DNA of 64,000 nt from Acinetobacter sichuanensis (GCF_003024515.2 NZ_PYIX02000022.1:1-64000), one strand, 5' to 3'. Shown: positions 54,619-63,035, counted from the first letter of the stretch. Translations and numbers: made by a program. The notes: a model not told the origin generated them from the letters alone.

Positions 54619-55869
54619 TTAAGCGACTGATTTCTTTTCACTTGATGACCAAGATGGCATTAAGGTATTTGAAGGCAAAGATTCATCTATCAATTTTTGT
54701 GCGGTTTCTACACCTGCAACAGGTAGACCTTGTGGATTGAGAACACCTAACTGAACAAGCACACTTGCTTGATCCCAATAAATATGTTCATGACACAGTT
54801 TTGGACCACGGAATTTGATTACACCTAACATTGGGATTTGTACTTTTTTACCTGTAGGTGCAATCCCCGGAATCAGCCAATCAATTTCTTCATCATGGGT
54901 AAAACTCATAATGAACTCGTCTACAACTTGGGTTGCTCCCACTGTACGAGAAATTGGAATCAGACTCATATCTTTAGGGTTTTGATGAACAAAATGATGC
55001 TGATAAAAACGTGACAGTTGCTTATAACCAACACCGCCCGTCATGGTTGGGATATGATTCACATAAGGCTCAGCCACCATGGTTGCCATGGTTGCAGGGA
55101 CATCTCGTGTATCAAACTCATGGCGAATGTGTTCCTCCCACAGAGCTGCTAAATCATAATCAGGACCGATGGTTTTACGTAATGCAGCGACTGTTCTTTC
55201 ATGAGCAATTTGTGCGGCAGTTTTATCAAAATGTTCACTTCTTGGACGAGCAAAAGCATGATCTACCTGCGGATAAACATAGACTTCTGTACCTTTGATC
55301 TGCGCTAAACCCTGTTGAATGTCTTGGCGAATATTTTCAGGACAGAATTGATCCAGTTCCGCCATATGTAATAACAATTTGCCTTGGATATTTTGACTTT
55401 CAGCAAGTGATTTTTCGATCCCAACACCATAATACGCTACAGAACACGCCAGATTTGGAATACGACACGCTGCTAAATATGCCAATTTTCCACCTAAGCA
55501 AAAGCCAACCACCGCTTGCTGTGCTTGATCATCACATACATCTAGACTTTTTAAAAAAGCCAAACTTTCTTCAATATCTTGTACACCTAAATCTTCATCA
55601 AATTGTTGATACAACTCAAATGCACGTTGAAAATCTTCAGCACCATAACCTAACTCTGTTTCAGGTGCGATTCGCCAATATAAATCTGGTACTAAAACGC
55701 TATAACCTTCTTCTGCAAGTAAGTCTGCCTTGTCACGCATAGCTTGATTAACGCCAAAAATTTCTTGGCACAGCACAACACCCGGACCTTTACCATCTAC
55801 AGAAGTTGCTAAGTAAGCTTTGTATTGGTTCCCTGTTGCAGTTGTCACTTGAATATACTTTCCTGACAT
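54619..55869 (-). CDS. iifA: dienelactone hydrolase-SnoaL fusion, 3-hydroxyindolin-2-one to anthranilate
   Basis: A 416-residue two-domain protein. Residues 1 to about 235 are a dienelactone hydrolase with an intact Cys-Asp-His triad: C124 (GFCLGG), D173 (ELDQF), H204 (VDHAFA). Residues about 255-405 are a SnoaL/NTF2-like domain (HIRHEFDTRDVPATMA, HEHIYWDQASVLVQLGVL). As described for Acinetobacter IifA, it turns 3-hydroxyindolin-2-one into anthranilate without added cofactor. First gene of iifABCD and divergent from mopK. ATG 55869 has AAGGA eight bases upstream; 55878 is in frame. Confidence 0.82.
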   Translation of the reverse strand: MSGKYIQVTTATGNQYKAYLATSVDGKGPGVVLCQEIFGVNQAMRDKADLLAEEGYSVLVPDLYWRIAPETELGYGAEDFQRAFELYQQFDEDLGVQDIEESLAFLKSLDVCDDQAQQAVVGFCLGGKLAYLAACRIPNLACSVAYYGVGIEKSLAESQNIQGKLLLHMAELDQFCPENIRQDIQQGLAQIKGTEVYVYPQVDHAFARPRSEHFDKTAAQIAHERTVAALRKTIGPDYDLAALWEEHIRHEFDTRDVPATMATMVAEPYVNHIPTMTGGVGYKQLSRFYQHHFVHQNPKDMSLIPISRTVGATQVVDEFIMSFTHDEEIDWLIPGIAPTGKKVQIPMLGVIKFRGPKLCHEHIYWDQASVLVQLGVLNPQGLPVAGVETAQKLIDESLPSNTLMPSWSSSEKKSVA

Positions 55870-56000
55870 TTCCTTCATCCTTGCTTGTTGTTTTCCACAT
55901 CATGCAAAGATTCCAAACAATCAGATAGGACAAGAACTGCAATCACTATCCAAAAATTGCAGCTTTTATTTTTTTGAAAATTTATCTTATTTTTAAGCGA

Positions 56001-56103
56001 TTGCGATATTTATTCAAACCATTTTCAGAATTTCATCAAATCATTAAAATTCAGCAAAATTCATTTCATTAAATCATGAATTCATCTTGATCAAAATACT
56101 CAA
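56001..56103 (+). promoter_or_regulatory. candidate MopR upstream activating sites
   Basis: TTGATCAAAATACTCAA at 56087-56103 closely resembles the XylR/DmpR-type inverted site (TTGATCAA halves), and TTGCGATATTTATTCAA at 56001-56017 keeps the TTG and TCAA ends. They lie 50 and 136 bases upstream of the -24 element. The spacing between them is longer than in xyl/dmp systems, so only the first is a good match. Confidence 0.45.
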
Positions 56104-56152
56104 GTTTATTCAATATAATTTTAAGCTATTGAAATATATAACAATATAAAAG

Positions 56153-56169
56153 TTGGCACAGTTCTTGAA
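56153..56169 (+). promoter_or_regulatory. sigma54 promoter of mopKLMNOP
   Basis: TTGGCACAGTTCTTGAA: a perfect -24 TGGCAC, five bases, then TTG-AA in place of the -12 TTGCW. It lies 70 bases before the mopK start and downstream of candidate MopR sites. RpoN-dependent promoters are the rule for MopR/DmpR-controlled phenol hydroxylases. Confidence 0.75.
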
Positions 56170-56238
56170 ATGTATAGAGCAAATGCACACTTGCACCACT
56201 GAAATGATTTCAGTGTAAAAGACAAAAGGATGATCGTT

Positions 56239-56523
56239 ATGAATCAGACCACTCAGGATCAACTCACCAAATACATTCGTGTTACAGGTGACCGCAATGC
56301 CAAATTTGTTGAATTTGACTTTGCCATTCAAGACCCGACGCTTTTTGTCGAATTGGTTTTACCGCAACAGGCATTTCAACATTTTTGTGAAATTAACCAA
56401 GTGGTTGAAATGACCGAAGCACAAAAAGCATGGAATGACGCCCAAGAAGACAAATGGCGTTATGGCGAAGAACCCGATGTGTTAAATCCGATTGCGCAAC
56501 ACGCACTGAAGCAAGACCAATAA
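56239..56523 (+). CDS. mopK: phenol hydroxylase assembly subunit (DmpK-like)
   Basis: A 94-residue protein from ATG 56239 (MNQTTQDQLTKYIRVTGDRN); AGGA is eight bases upstream, whereas ATG 56230 has none. The segment NAKFVEFDFAIQDPTLFVELVLPQQAF matches DmpK (here only in part). In the dmp system this subunit is not needed for catalysis in vitro but assists iron loading or assembly of the oxygenase. First gene of mopKLMNOP (also named mph or dmp elsewhere). Confidence 0.88.
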   Translation: MNQTTQDQLTKYIRVTGDRNAKFVEFDFAIQDPTLFVELVLPQQAFQHFCEINQVVEMTEAQKAWNDAQEDKWRYGEEPDVLNPIAQHALKQDQ

Positions 56524-56526
56524 GCC

Positions 56527-56593
56527 ATTTTCGACTTCGAAAATTCAGTTTCAAAACAATTTAAGCCGTAATGATGCAGATCAAGAAGATCTG
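56527..56593 (+). other. paired hairpins between mopK and mopL
   Basis: ATTTTCGA / TCGAAAAT (56527-56544, 2-base loop) and CAGATC / GATCTG (56577-56593, 5-base loop) lie in the 94-base spacer. They could attenuate or protect the mRNA and so set different amounts of K versus the oxygenase subunits. Confidence 0.4.
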
Positions 56594-56617
56594 AGTTTTA
56601 TCTATAAGGAGATCACG

Positions 56618-57619
56618 ATGACTTTAGAAATTAAAACGTCCAATGTCGCGCCAATTCGCCAAACTTATGCGTATATCGAACGCCGTTTTGGTACTAAGCC
56701 TGCGACACGTTATCAAGAAGTCAGCTTTGATATTCAAGGTGCAGCCAACTTCCATTATCGTCCTTTATGGAATCCGTCAAAAACCTTAAATGACCCAAGC
56801 TATACTGCGCTACACATGCAAGACTGGTATGTATTTAAAGACCCACGCCAATTTTATTATGGGGCTTATGTACAACACCGTGCGCGTTTACAGGATGTGG
56901 CTGAAAGCAATTATGCCTTCTTTGAAAAGCGTCATTTGGTGGAAAATATCAGTGATGAAATCAAACAAAAAATCATCACTTGTCTATTGCCTTTCCGCTA
57001 CGTTGAACAAACCGCCAACCTGCACATGATGTCAGGCAGTGCCTATGGTTATGGCACAGTCATTACCCAAGCCTGTATGTTTGCAGCCATGGATCGCCTT
57101 GGTATGGCACAGTACATTTCCCGTATTGGTCTATTGCTTGATGGCAATACAGGTGAGTCTTTGCAACAAGCAAAAAATGCTTGGATGAATGATGCCGCTT
57201 GGCAACCCCTGCGCAAACTGTGTGAACTCAGCCTGACTGAACAAGACTGGTTCAAACTGTTTGTGCTGCAAAACCTCCTGATTGATAGCTTAATGCAAAG
57301 CTTGGTGTACGGAACATTCGACCAACTCTTGGTTGAAAATGGCGCGCGTGATGTGGCAATGCTGACTGAGTTTATGCAGGACTGTTTAACCGATTTACGC
57401 AAATGGTCAGACCCTGTATTCAAACTGGCAATTGCTGAATCAGAAGAAAACAAAGCCCTGATTCAAAATTGGGTTGCGGAACTGTTACCACAAGTACAGG
57501 AAGCTTTCAGCGCATGGTCAACTTTAGCCTTGAATGATGCCGAAATCGAACAAGGACTGGCTGTGATTGCTGAACGCAGCAAAAAAGCAGGTTTAGCTGA
57601 CATTTTCAATCTTGCATAA
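56618..57619 (+). CDS. mopL: phenol hydroxylase beta subunit (DmpL-like)
   Basis: A 333-residue ferritin-fold subunit of the soluble diiron monooxygenase oxygenase core, without diiron ligands of its own. Segments RYQEVSFDIQGAANFHYRP, MQDWYVFKDPRQFYYGAYV (in part) and HMMSGSAYGYGTVITQA are those of DmpL/P1. With N and O it forms the (alpha-beta-gamma)2 hydroxylase. Start follows AAGGAG; mopM begins 11 bases after its stop. GC is slightly above the surrounding region. Confidence 0.92.
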   Translation: MTLEIKTSNVAPIRQTYAYIERRFGTKPATRYQEVSFDIQGAANFHYRPLWNPSKTLNDPSYTALHMQDWYVFKDPRQFYYGAYVQHRARLQDVAESNYAFFEKRHLVENISDEIKQKIITCLLPFRYVEQTANLHMMSGSAYGYGTVITQACMFAAMDRLGMAQYISRIGLLLDGNTGESLQQAKNAWMNDAAWQPLRKLCELSLTEQDWFKLFVLQNLLIDSLMQSLVYGTFDQLLVENGARDVAMLTEFMQDCLTDLRKWSDPVFKLAIAESEENKALIQNWVAELLPQVQEAFSAWSTLALNDAEIEQGLAVIAERSKKAGLADIFNLA

Positions 57620-57630
57620 GGAATTGCACC

Positions 57631-57900
57631 ATGACATCAAAAGTTTATTTAGCACTACAAGACAACGACACTTCACGCTACATCATTGAAGCGATTGAAC
57701 AAGACAACCCTGAAGCAACCATTCAGTACCTCCCTGCCATGATCCGTGTGGAAAGTGTTGGTGAATTAGTCATTCGTGCTGAAACGGTTTCTGAAAAACT
57801 TGGACAGGATTGGGACATTCAGGAATTACAACTCAACATGATCACATTGGGTGGCAACGTCGATGAAGATGATGACACCTTTACACTGAAATGGAATTAA
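57631..57900 (+). CDS. mopM: phenol hydroxylase regulatory (effector) protein (DmpM-like)
   Basis: An 89-residue cofactorless effector of the MmoB/DmpM family that binds the oxygenase and is required for turnover. SKVYLALQDNDTSRYIIEAI and the acidic ELQLNMITLGGNVDEDDDTF (each given in part) are typical. Start follows AAGGAA. Lies between mopL and mopN. Confidence 0.92.
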   Translation: MTSKVYLALQDNDTSRYIIEAIEQDNPEATIQYLPAMIRVESVGELVIRAETVSEKLGQDWDIQELQLNMITLGGNVDEDDDTFTLKWN

Positions 57901-57954
57901 GAATTTAGGCAGCCTATACGCCACTGAATTTCGATATTGAACAGGATGATCAAC

Positions 57955-59499
57955 ATGAATACTGATGTTAAAAATACTAAAACTGCTGCAAAAACAGCAA
58001 CAAAAAAACTCAATGCCAAAGACCGCTATCGCATGCTGACCCGTGATCTGGATTGGGATTTTTCCTATGCAGACCGCAAAGATGCCTTTCCTTATGAAGA
58101 ATTTGAAGGCATTAAGATCACCGATTGGTCAAAGTGGGAAGATCCATTCCGTTTAACGATGGATTCTTATTGGAAATACCAAGCGGAAAAAGAGAAAAAA
58201 CTCTATGCCATTTTTGATGCATTTGCACAAAATAATGGGCAATTAAACGTTTCCAATGAACGTTATTTAAATGCGATTAAACTATTTTTAACCGCAGTCA
58301 CACCGCTCGAATATCAAGCGTATCAAGGCTATGCACATGTAGGTCGTCAGTTTAGCGGCATTGGTGCGCGTATTGCATCACAAATGCAATCTATTGATGA
58401 ACTGCGCCATGTGCAAACCCAAATCCATGCCATGAGTCATTACAACAAGTTCTTTGATGGCTTCCAAGATTGGGCGCATATGCATGACCGTGTTTGGTAT
58501 TTGTCTGTACCAAAATCATTCTTTGAAGATGCACGTTCAGCAGGACCATTTGAGTTTTTATTGGCAATCAGCTTTGCCTTTGAATATGTTCTGACTAACT
58601 TATTGTTCGTTCCTTTCATGTCGGGAGCAGCTTACAACGGTGATATGGCAACCGTGACCTTCGGTTTCTCTGCGCAGTCAGACGAAGCACGTCACATGAC
58701 GCTAGGTTTGGAAATTGTCAAATTCTTACTTGAACAGCATGAAGACAACGTGCCAATCGTACAGGAATGGATTGATAAATGGTTCTGGCGTGGTACGCGT
58801 TTACTTTCAATTGTCGGCATGATGATGGACTATATGCTGCCAAACAAAGTGATGTCGTGGAAAGAAGCTTGGGAAACTTATTTTGAAGAAGCAGGCGGTG
58901 CATTGTTTAAAGACTTGAGCCGTTACGGTATCCGTATGCCGAAATACTCAGAAGTGATTGAAAAAGAAAAAGAACATGTTTCGCATCAAGCATGGTGGAT
59001 CTTCTATAACTTCGGTCATGCAGCAGGTTTCCATACATGGATTCCAACGGATGAAGAGATGGATTGGCTTTCTGAAAAATACCCTGACACATTTGATAAA
59101 TACTACCGTCCAAAATGGGAGTTGGCACGCAAAATGGAAGCCGAAGGCAAACGCTTCTATAGCGATGGCTTACCACAACTGTGTCAAATCTGTCAGGTTC
59201 CAATGACCTTTACTGAAATGGATGGCGACCCAACCATGTTCAGCTATCGTAATTCGATTTATAAAGGCGAGCGTTATCACACCTGTTCAGATGGCTGTCA
59301 TGACATTTTTGAACGTGAACCTGAGAAATATATTCAGGCATGGTTACCTGTCAACCAAATTCTACAAGGCAACTGTGGTGGTCCTGATTTAGAAAGCATT
59401 TTACGTGACTACTACAACTTTAATGTCGGCGCAGACAACTTGGATATTGAAGGCTCGCCTGACCAAGAACGTTGGAAAAAATGGAAAGGCGCTGTTTAA
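57955..59499 (+). CDS. mopN: phenol hydroxylase alpha subunit, diiron (DmpN-like)
   Basis: A 514-residue catalytic subunit that hydroxylates phenol to catechol. ATG 57955 is preferred (AGGA eight bases upstream) over ATG 57946 or a TTG at 57937. Diiron ligands: E119 in PLEYQ, E149 and H152 in DELRHVQ, and E244 and H247 in DEARHMTLG, with the sixth Glu between. The C-terminus has a YHS-like Cys cluster (CQICQVP, HTCSDGCHDIF), as in DmpN. Alpha subunit of the (alpha-beta-gamma)2 core. Confidence 0.93.
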   Translation: MNTDVKNTKTAAKTATKKLNAKDRYRMLTRDLDWDFSYADRKDAFPYEEFEGIKITDWSKWEDPFRLTMDSYWKYQAEKEKKLYAIFDAFAQNNGQLNVSNERYLNAIKLFLTAVTPLEYQAYQGYAHVGRQFSGIGARIASQMQSIDELRHVQTQIHAMSHYNKFFDGFQDWAHMHDRVWYLSVPKSFFEDARSAGPFEFLLAISFAFEYVLTNLLFVPFMSGAAYNGDMATVTFGFSAQSDEARHMTLGLEIVKFLLEQHEDNVPIVQEWIDKWFWRGTRLLSIVGMMMDYMLPNKVMSWKEAWETYFEEAGGALFKDLSRYGIRMPKYSEVIEKEKEHVSHQAWWIFYNFGHAAGFHTWIPTDEEMDWLSEKYPDTFDKYYRPKWELARKMEAEGKRFYSDGLPQLCQICQVPMTFTEMDGDPTMFSYRNSIYKGERYHTCSDGCHDIFEREPEKYIQAWLPVNQILQGNCGGPDLESILRDYYNFNVGADNLDIEGSPDQERWKKWKGAV

Positions 59500-59519
59500 C
59501 ACAGCCCATTTTTAGACAA

Positions 59520-59571
59520 GATCATTCCATTCACATTGCCAAATCAAGTGTTGGAATGATCTTTCCCCAAG
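59520..59571 (+). other. intra-operon hairpin between mopN and mopO
   Basis: Perfect 10-bp arms GATCATTCCA / TGGAATGATC separated by 32 bases in the 90-base mopN-mopO spacer. It may stabilise or partly terminate the upstream transcript. No T-run follows, so full termination is unlikely. Confidence 0.45.
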
Positions 59572-59589
59572 GAATTTAGGAGTATTCTC

Positions 59590-59952
59590 ATGCCAGTACA
59601 AGCCATTCAAGCCAACTACGAATTTGAAGCACGCGATCAGCAAAAAAATTACGGCGATAATATTTTAATTTATGTGGGTTGGGATCATCACACCCTGTTT
59701 TGTGCCGCACATGCCCTGCTTGTTTCGCCAAAACAAACGTTACAAGACCTGATTGATCAACAAATTACAGGCGGTTTTCATCAACATCCTGAGTTTGAAC
59801 AAATTGATTGGGCAAATGTGCAATTCACCTTAAACCGTCAACGCATTGCCAATGATTTTTCTAAAACTTTAGAAGAATTGGGCTTTGACCATAAATCACT
59901 TCTACGCTTCGTTACGCCAAATCTTAATGGTTATAACGGCAGTCATGTTTAA
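59590..59952 (+). CDS. mopO: phenol hydroxylase gamma subunit (DmpO-like)
   Basis: A 120-residue small subunit of the oxygenase core. The N-terminal AIQANYEFEARDQQKNYGDN and a central HHTLFCAAHALLVSPKQTL match DmpO/P4. Start follows TTAGGAG; mopP begins 12 bases after its stop. Confidence 0.9.
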   Translation: MPVQAIQANYEFEARDQQKNYGDNILIYVGWDHHTLFCAAHALLVSPKQTLQDLIDQQITGGFHQHPEFEQIDWANVQFTLNRQRIANDFSKTLEELGFDHKSLLRFVTPNLNGYNGSHV

Positions 59953-59964
59953 AGGAGCACGTGT

Positions 59965-61026
59965 ATGACTTATCAAGTGACCATTGAACCAATTGGCATG
60001 ACCATTGAGGTAGAGGAAGATCAAACCATTTTAGATGCAGCTTTACGTCAAGGTGTATGGTTGCCCTTTGCTTGCGGACACGGTACTTGCGGAACCTGTA
60101 AAGTACAAGTGACAGATGGCTTCTTTGATATCGGTGAAGCATCATCTTTTGCGCTCATGGACATTGAGCGTGAGGAAAATAAGGTTTTGGCATGTTGCTG
60201 CAAGCCTGAGTCTGACATGGTGATTGAGGCGGATGTCGATGAAGATGACGATTTCTTAGGCTATTTAGTGGAAGACTACCAAGCCAAAGTCATCGAAATC
60301 AAAGACCTTTCACCAACCATTAAAGGCATTCGTTTGGAAATTGACCGTGCTATGCAATTTCAGGCAGGTCAATATGTCAATATTCAATTGCCTGATATTG
60401 AAGGCACACGCGCATTTTCGATTGCCAATTCACCGAATGAAGAAGGCATCATCGAGTTGCATATCCGCAAAGTTGCAGGCGGTGCAGCAACTACTTATGT
60501 CCATGACAATCTGCAAGAAGGCGATGAAATTGATCTTTCAGGTCCTTATGGTCAGTTCTTTGTGCGTAAATCGGATGATCGTGGTGTGATTTTCATTGCA
60601 GGCGGTTCAGGTTTATCAAGTCCTCAATCGATGATTTTGGATTTACTCGAATCTGGTGATGAACGCATTATTTACCTGTTCCAAGGTGCGCGTGATGTTG
60701 CGGAGCTATATAACCGTGAAATTTTTGAAAATTTAATGAAAGAATATTCAAATTTCCGCTATATCCCTGCTTTAAATGCGCCTAAAGATGAAGATCAATG
60801 GACAGGTTTTACAGGTTTTGTGCATGAAGCCGTTGCTGATTATTTTGAAAATAAATGCAGTGGGCACAAAGCCTATTTATGTGGTCCACCGCCCATGATT
60901 GATGCTGCTATTTCGACCCTGATGCAAAGCCGTTTATTTGAAAAAGACATTCATACTGAGCGTTTTTTAAGTGCGGCTGATGGTGCCAATGAGCAATCAC
61001 GTTCGGCATTGTTTAAGCATATTTAA
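59965..61026 (+). CDS. mopP: phenol hydroxylase reductase (DmpP-like)
   Basis: A 353-residue NADH:acceptor reductase. The N-terminal plant-type [2Fe-2S] centre has ligands C37, C42, C45 and C77; the FAD domain has RAFSIANSP and the NAD domain AGGSGLSSPQ and YLCGPPPMIDA. It delivers electrons to the MopLNO core. Start follows AAGGAG. Last gene of the operon; a strong terminator follows. Similar architecture to AntC at 17891, but clearly of the DmpP group. Confidence 0.93.
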   Translation: MTYQVTIEPIGMTIEVEEDQTILDAALRQGVWLPFACGHGTCGTCKVQVTDGFFDIGEASSFALMDIEREENKVLACCCKPESDMVIEADVDEDDDFLGYLVEDYQAKVIEIKDLSPTIKGIRLEIDRAMQFQAGQYVNIQLPDIEGTRAFSIANSPNEEGIIELHIRKVAGGAATTYVHDNLQEGDEIDLSGPYGQFFVRKSDDRGVIFIAGGSGLSSPQSMILDLLESGDERIIYLFQGARDVAELYNREIFENLMKEYSNFRYIPALNAPKDEDQWTGFTGFVHEAVADYFENKCSGHKAYLCGPPPMIDAAISTLMQSRLFEKDIHTERFLSAADGANEQSRSALFKHI

Positions 61027-61048
61027 GCCCATACTGAATATCCGCTTT

Positions 61049-61084
61049 CGAATGATCTATTGCATGTCCACTCTAGATCATTCG
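61049..61084 (+). terminator. intrinsic terminator of the mop operon
   Basis: Perfect 11-bp stem CGAATGATCTA / TAGATCATTCG with a 14-base loop, 22 bases after the mopP stop, followed by a T-rich run. Confidence 0.75.
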
Positions 61085-61249
61085 ATCTCAATTTTATTAG
61101 CCGAAGCATTAGGATGAAATTGATCTAAACAAGATACTTACCGATAGCATAAAACGCAAAATGGTCAAAGTTTGATGTAAAAATCGGACAGCTTTTGCCA
61201 TGCATATCATCATTTCACCGACATAAATAACCACTATCAAGGATTCGTT

Positions 61250-62968
61250 ATGGTTACTAAAAAATTAGCACTTGCCGCTGTATTTATTCCAACTTTACTC
61301 AGCAGTCTTTCAGTTTATGCAACGCCCGCAAAGCAGCCCAATGTTTTGGTCATTGTTGCAGATGATTTAGGCTTTTCGGACATACAACCTTTTGGTGGAG
61401 AAATTTCAACACCTAACTTGAAAAAATTAGCTTCAGAAGGCGCTGTACTGAGTAATTTTCATGCAGGTCCAACTTGTTCCGTGACACGCTCTATGTTACT
61501 GACAGGAAATGATAGCCATCAAGCTGGGTTAGGCAGTATGGCTGAGTTTTTACAACCAGAACAAAAAGATAAATCTGGTTATGAAGGTCATTTAAATCAT
61601 CGAGTGATGACTTTAGCTGAAATTTTAAAACCAGAAGGCTATGCTTCATTTGTAACAGGTAAATGGCACTTAGGCGCAACAGAAGATAGCCATGCCAAAG
61701 CACGAGGATTTGATCGTTCATTTACCTTAATGCCAGGCGGCGCAGCGCATATGGATGCTAGCCAAATGTTCCCTGGTAATTATAAAGCACGCTACTTTGA
61801 AGATGGTAAAGAAACAACCTTACCCACAAAATTTTATTCAAGTGATTTTTTCACCACAAAAATGATCTCATACCTCACCCATGACCGTAAAAAGGATCAA
61901 CCATTCTTTGGTTATCTTGCATTTACAGCACCACATTGGCCTTTACAAGCACCAGATGAATATCTAAAAAAATATGAAGGTCATTATCAAGAAGGTTATG
62001 AAAAAATTCGTGAAACACGCTTAAAACGAATGATTGAATTGGGTATTGTTCCAAAAGGTACAAAAATTAATAATCCATTAATGGATGTCTTCCCAACATG
62101 GGATAAACTCACCCCAGCGCAACAACAAGATCAAAGCAAAACCATGCAGATCTATGCCGCGATGATTGACAATATGGATCATAATATTGGTCGTATGATT
62201 GATTATTTAAAAAGTACAGGTGAATTAGATAATACGCTGATTTTATTTATGTCTGACAATGGCGCGGAATCATCAACACCAGAATCATTAGGCACAACAG
62301 AAGACAAAAATGGCATCCGTGAATGGGTAGATACCACATTTAATAATACCTTTGAAAATATGGGTAAAAAAGGCTCCTATGTCACATTAGGACCACAATG
62401 GGCACAAGTTGCATCTACGCCCTTGCCTTATTTTAAAAGTATGTTATCCAACGGTGGTATTCACGTTCCTGCCATTATGCGATATCCAAGTCAAATCAAA
62501 GCAGGTCAAATACAGGCTGAAACGATTCACGTGATGGATTTTGTACCGACTGTACTTGAACTCACACAAGCAAAACGACCGACTCATTTCAATGGGCAAG
62601 CTTTGCTGAATATGGAAGGTCGTTCTTTTTTACCTGTGTTTAAAGGAAAGACTCTACCAGAGCGCGCTTTAGGTTGGGAATTTAATACACGCCGTGCCTT
62701 ATATAAAGGTGATTGGGCTGTGCAACGACAAGCTGCACCTTATGGAACAGGCGAATGGGAATTATACAATCGTAAATTAGATCCGAGTTATTTACATAAT
62801 CTGGCAGCACAACATCCAGATAAAATACAAGAGCTTTCCCAAGAATGGCAAAAATATGCACAACGTGTTGGAGTTGTTGAAGCCCCTGTGCGTTATAAAT
62901 ATGGGCAAATGAATTGTTTTTATGATCAATGTATTCAGCCTGAATTTTTAAAAACCCTATCTGAATAA
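61250..62968 (+). CDS. exported arylsulfatase with atypical maturation motif
   Basis: A 572-residue alkaline-phosphatase-fold sulfatase with signal peptide (MVTKKLALAAVFIPTLLSSL, cleavage after VYA). Metal ligands start at D38-D39 (VADDLGFSD) and the nucleophile region is C76-S-V-T-R80 (GPTCSVTRSMLLTG), then KWHLG and MSDNGAE. Formylglycine is made from Cys in the motif C-x-P/A-x-R; here the third position is Val instead of Pro or Ala. It would hydrolyse aryl or alkyl sulfate esters in the periplasm. No sulfatase-modifying enzyme gene is nearby. Start follows AAGGA. Confidence 0.85.
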   Translation: MVTKKLALAAVFIPTLLSSLSVYATPAKQPNVLVIVADDLGFSDIQPFGGEISTPNLKKLASEGAVLSNFHAGPTCSVTRSMLLTGNDSHQAGLGSMAEFLQPEQKDKSGYEGHLNHRVMTLAEILKPEGYASFVTGKWHLGATEDSHAKARGFDRSFTLMPGGAAHMDASQMFPGNYKARYFEDGKETTLPTKFYSSDFFTTKMISYLTHDRKKDQPFFGYLAFTAPHWPLQAPDEYLKKYEGHYQEGYEKIRETRLKRMIELGIVPKGTKINNPLMDVFPTWDKLTPAQQQDQSKTMQIYAAMIDNMDHNIGRMIDYLKSTGELDNTLILFMSDNGAESSTPESLGTTEDKNGIREWVDTTFNNTFENMGKKGSYVTLGPQWAQVASTPLPYFKSMLSNGGIHVPAIMRYPSQIKAGQIQAETIHVMDFVPTVLELTQAKRPTHFNGQALLNMEGRSFLPVFKGKTLPERALGWEFNTRRALYKGDWAVQRQAAPYGTGEWELYNRKLDPSYLHNLAAQHPDKIQELSQEWQKYAQRVGVVEAPVRYKYGQMNCFYDQCIQPEFLKTLSE

Positions 62969-62996
62969 AACTCATCTGTTGGTCTGATATTTAAAT

Positions 62997-63035
62997 CTAA
63001 AGTTCATCTTAAGCAAGCTTAGGATGAACCTTTAG
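62997..63035. terminator. hairpin terminator after the sulfatase gene
   Basis: Long imperfect stem (about 18 bp with two mismatches, CTAAAGTTCATC.. / ..GATGAACCTTTAG) with a 2-base loop between the convergent sulfatase and glycosidase genes. Confidence 0.65.

Larger units (their letters stand above)
55870..56238. promoter_or_regulatory. divergent iifA/mopK control region
   Basis: About 369 bases, AT-rich. On the mop side it holds a sigma54 promoter and candidate MopR sites, annotated separately. On the iif side CTGCAAT (55937-55943) and ATTGCAG (55956-55962) form a perfect 7-bp inverted repeat that could bind the AraC regulator. No ORF is evident. Confidence 0.5.
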
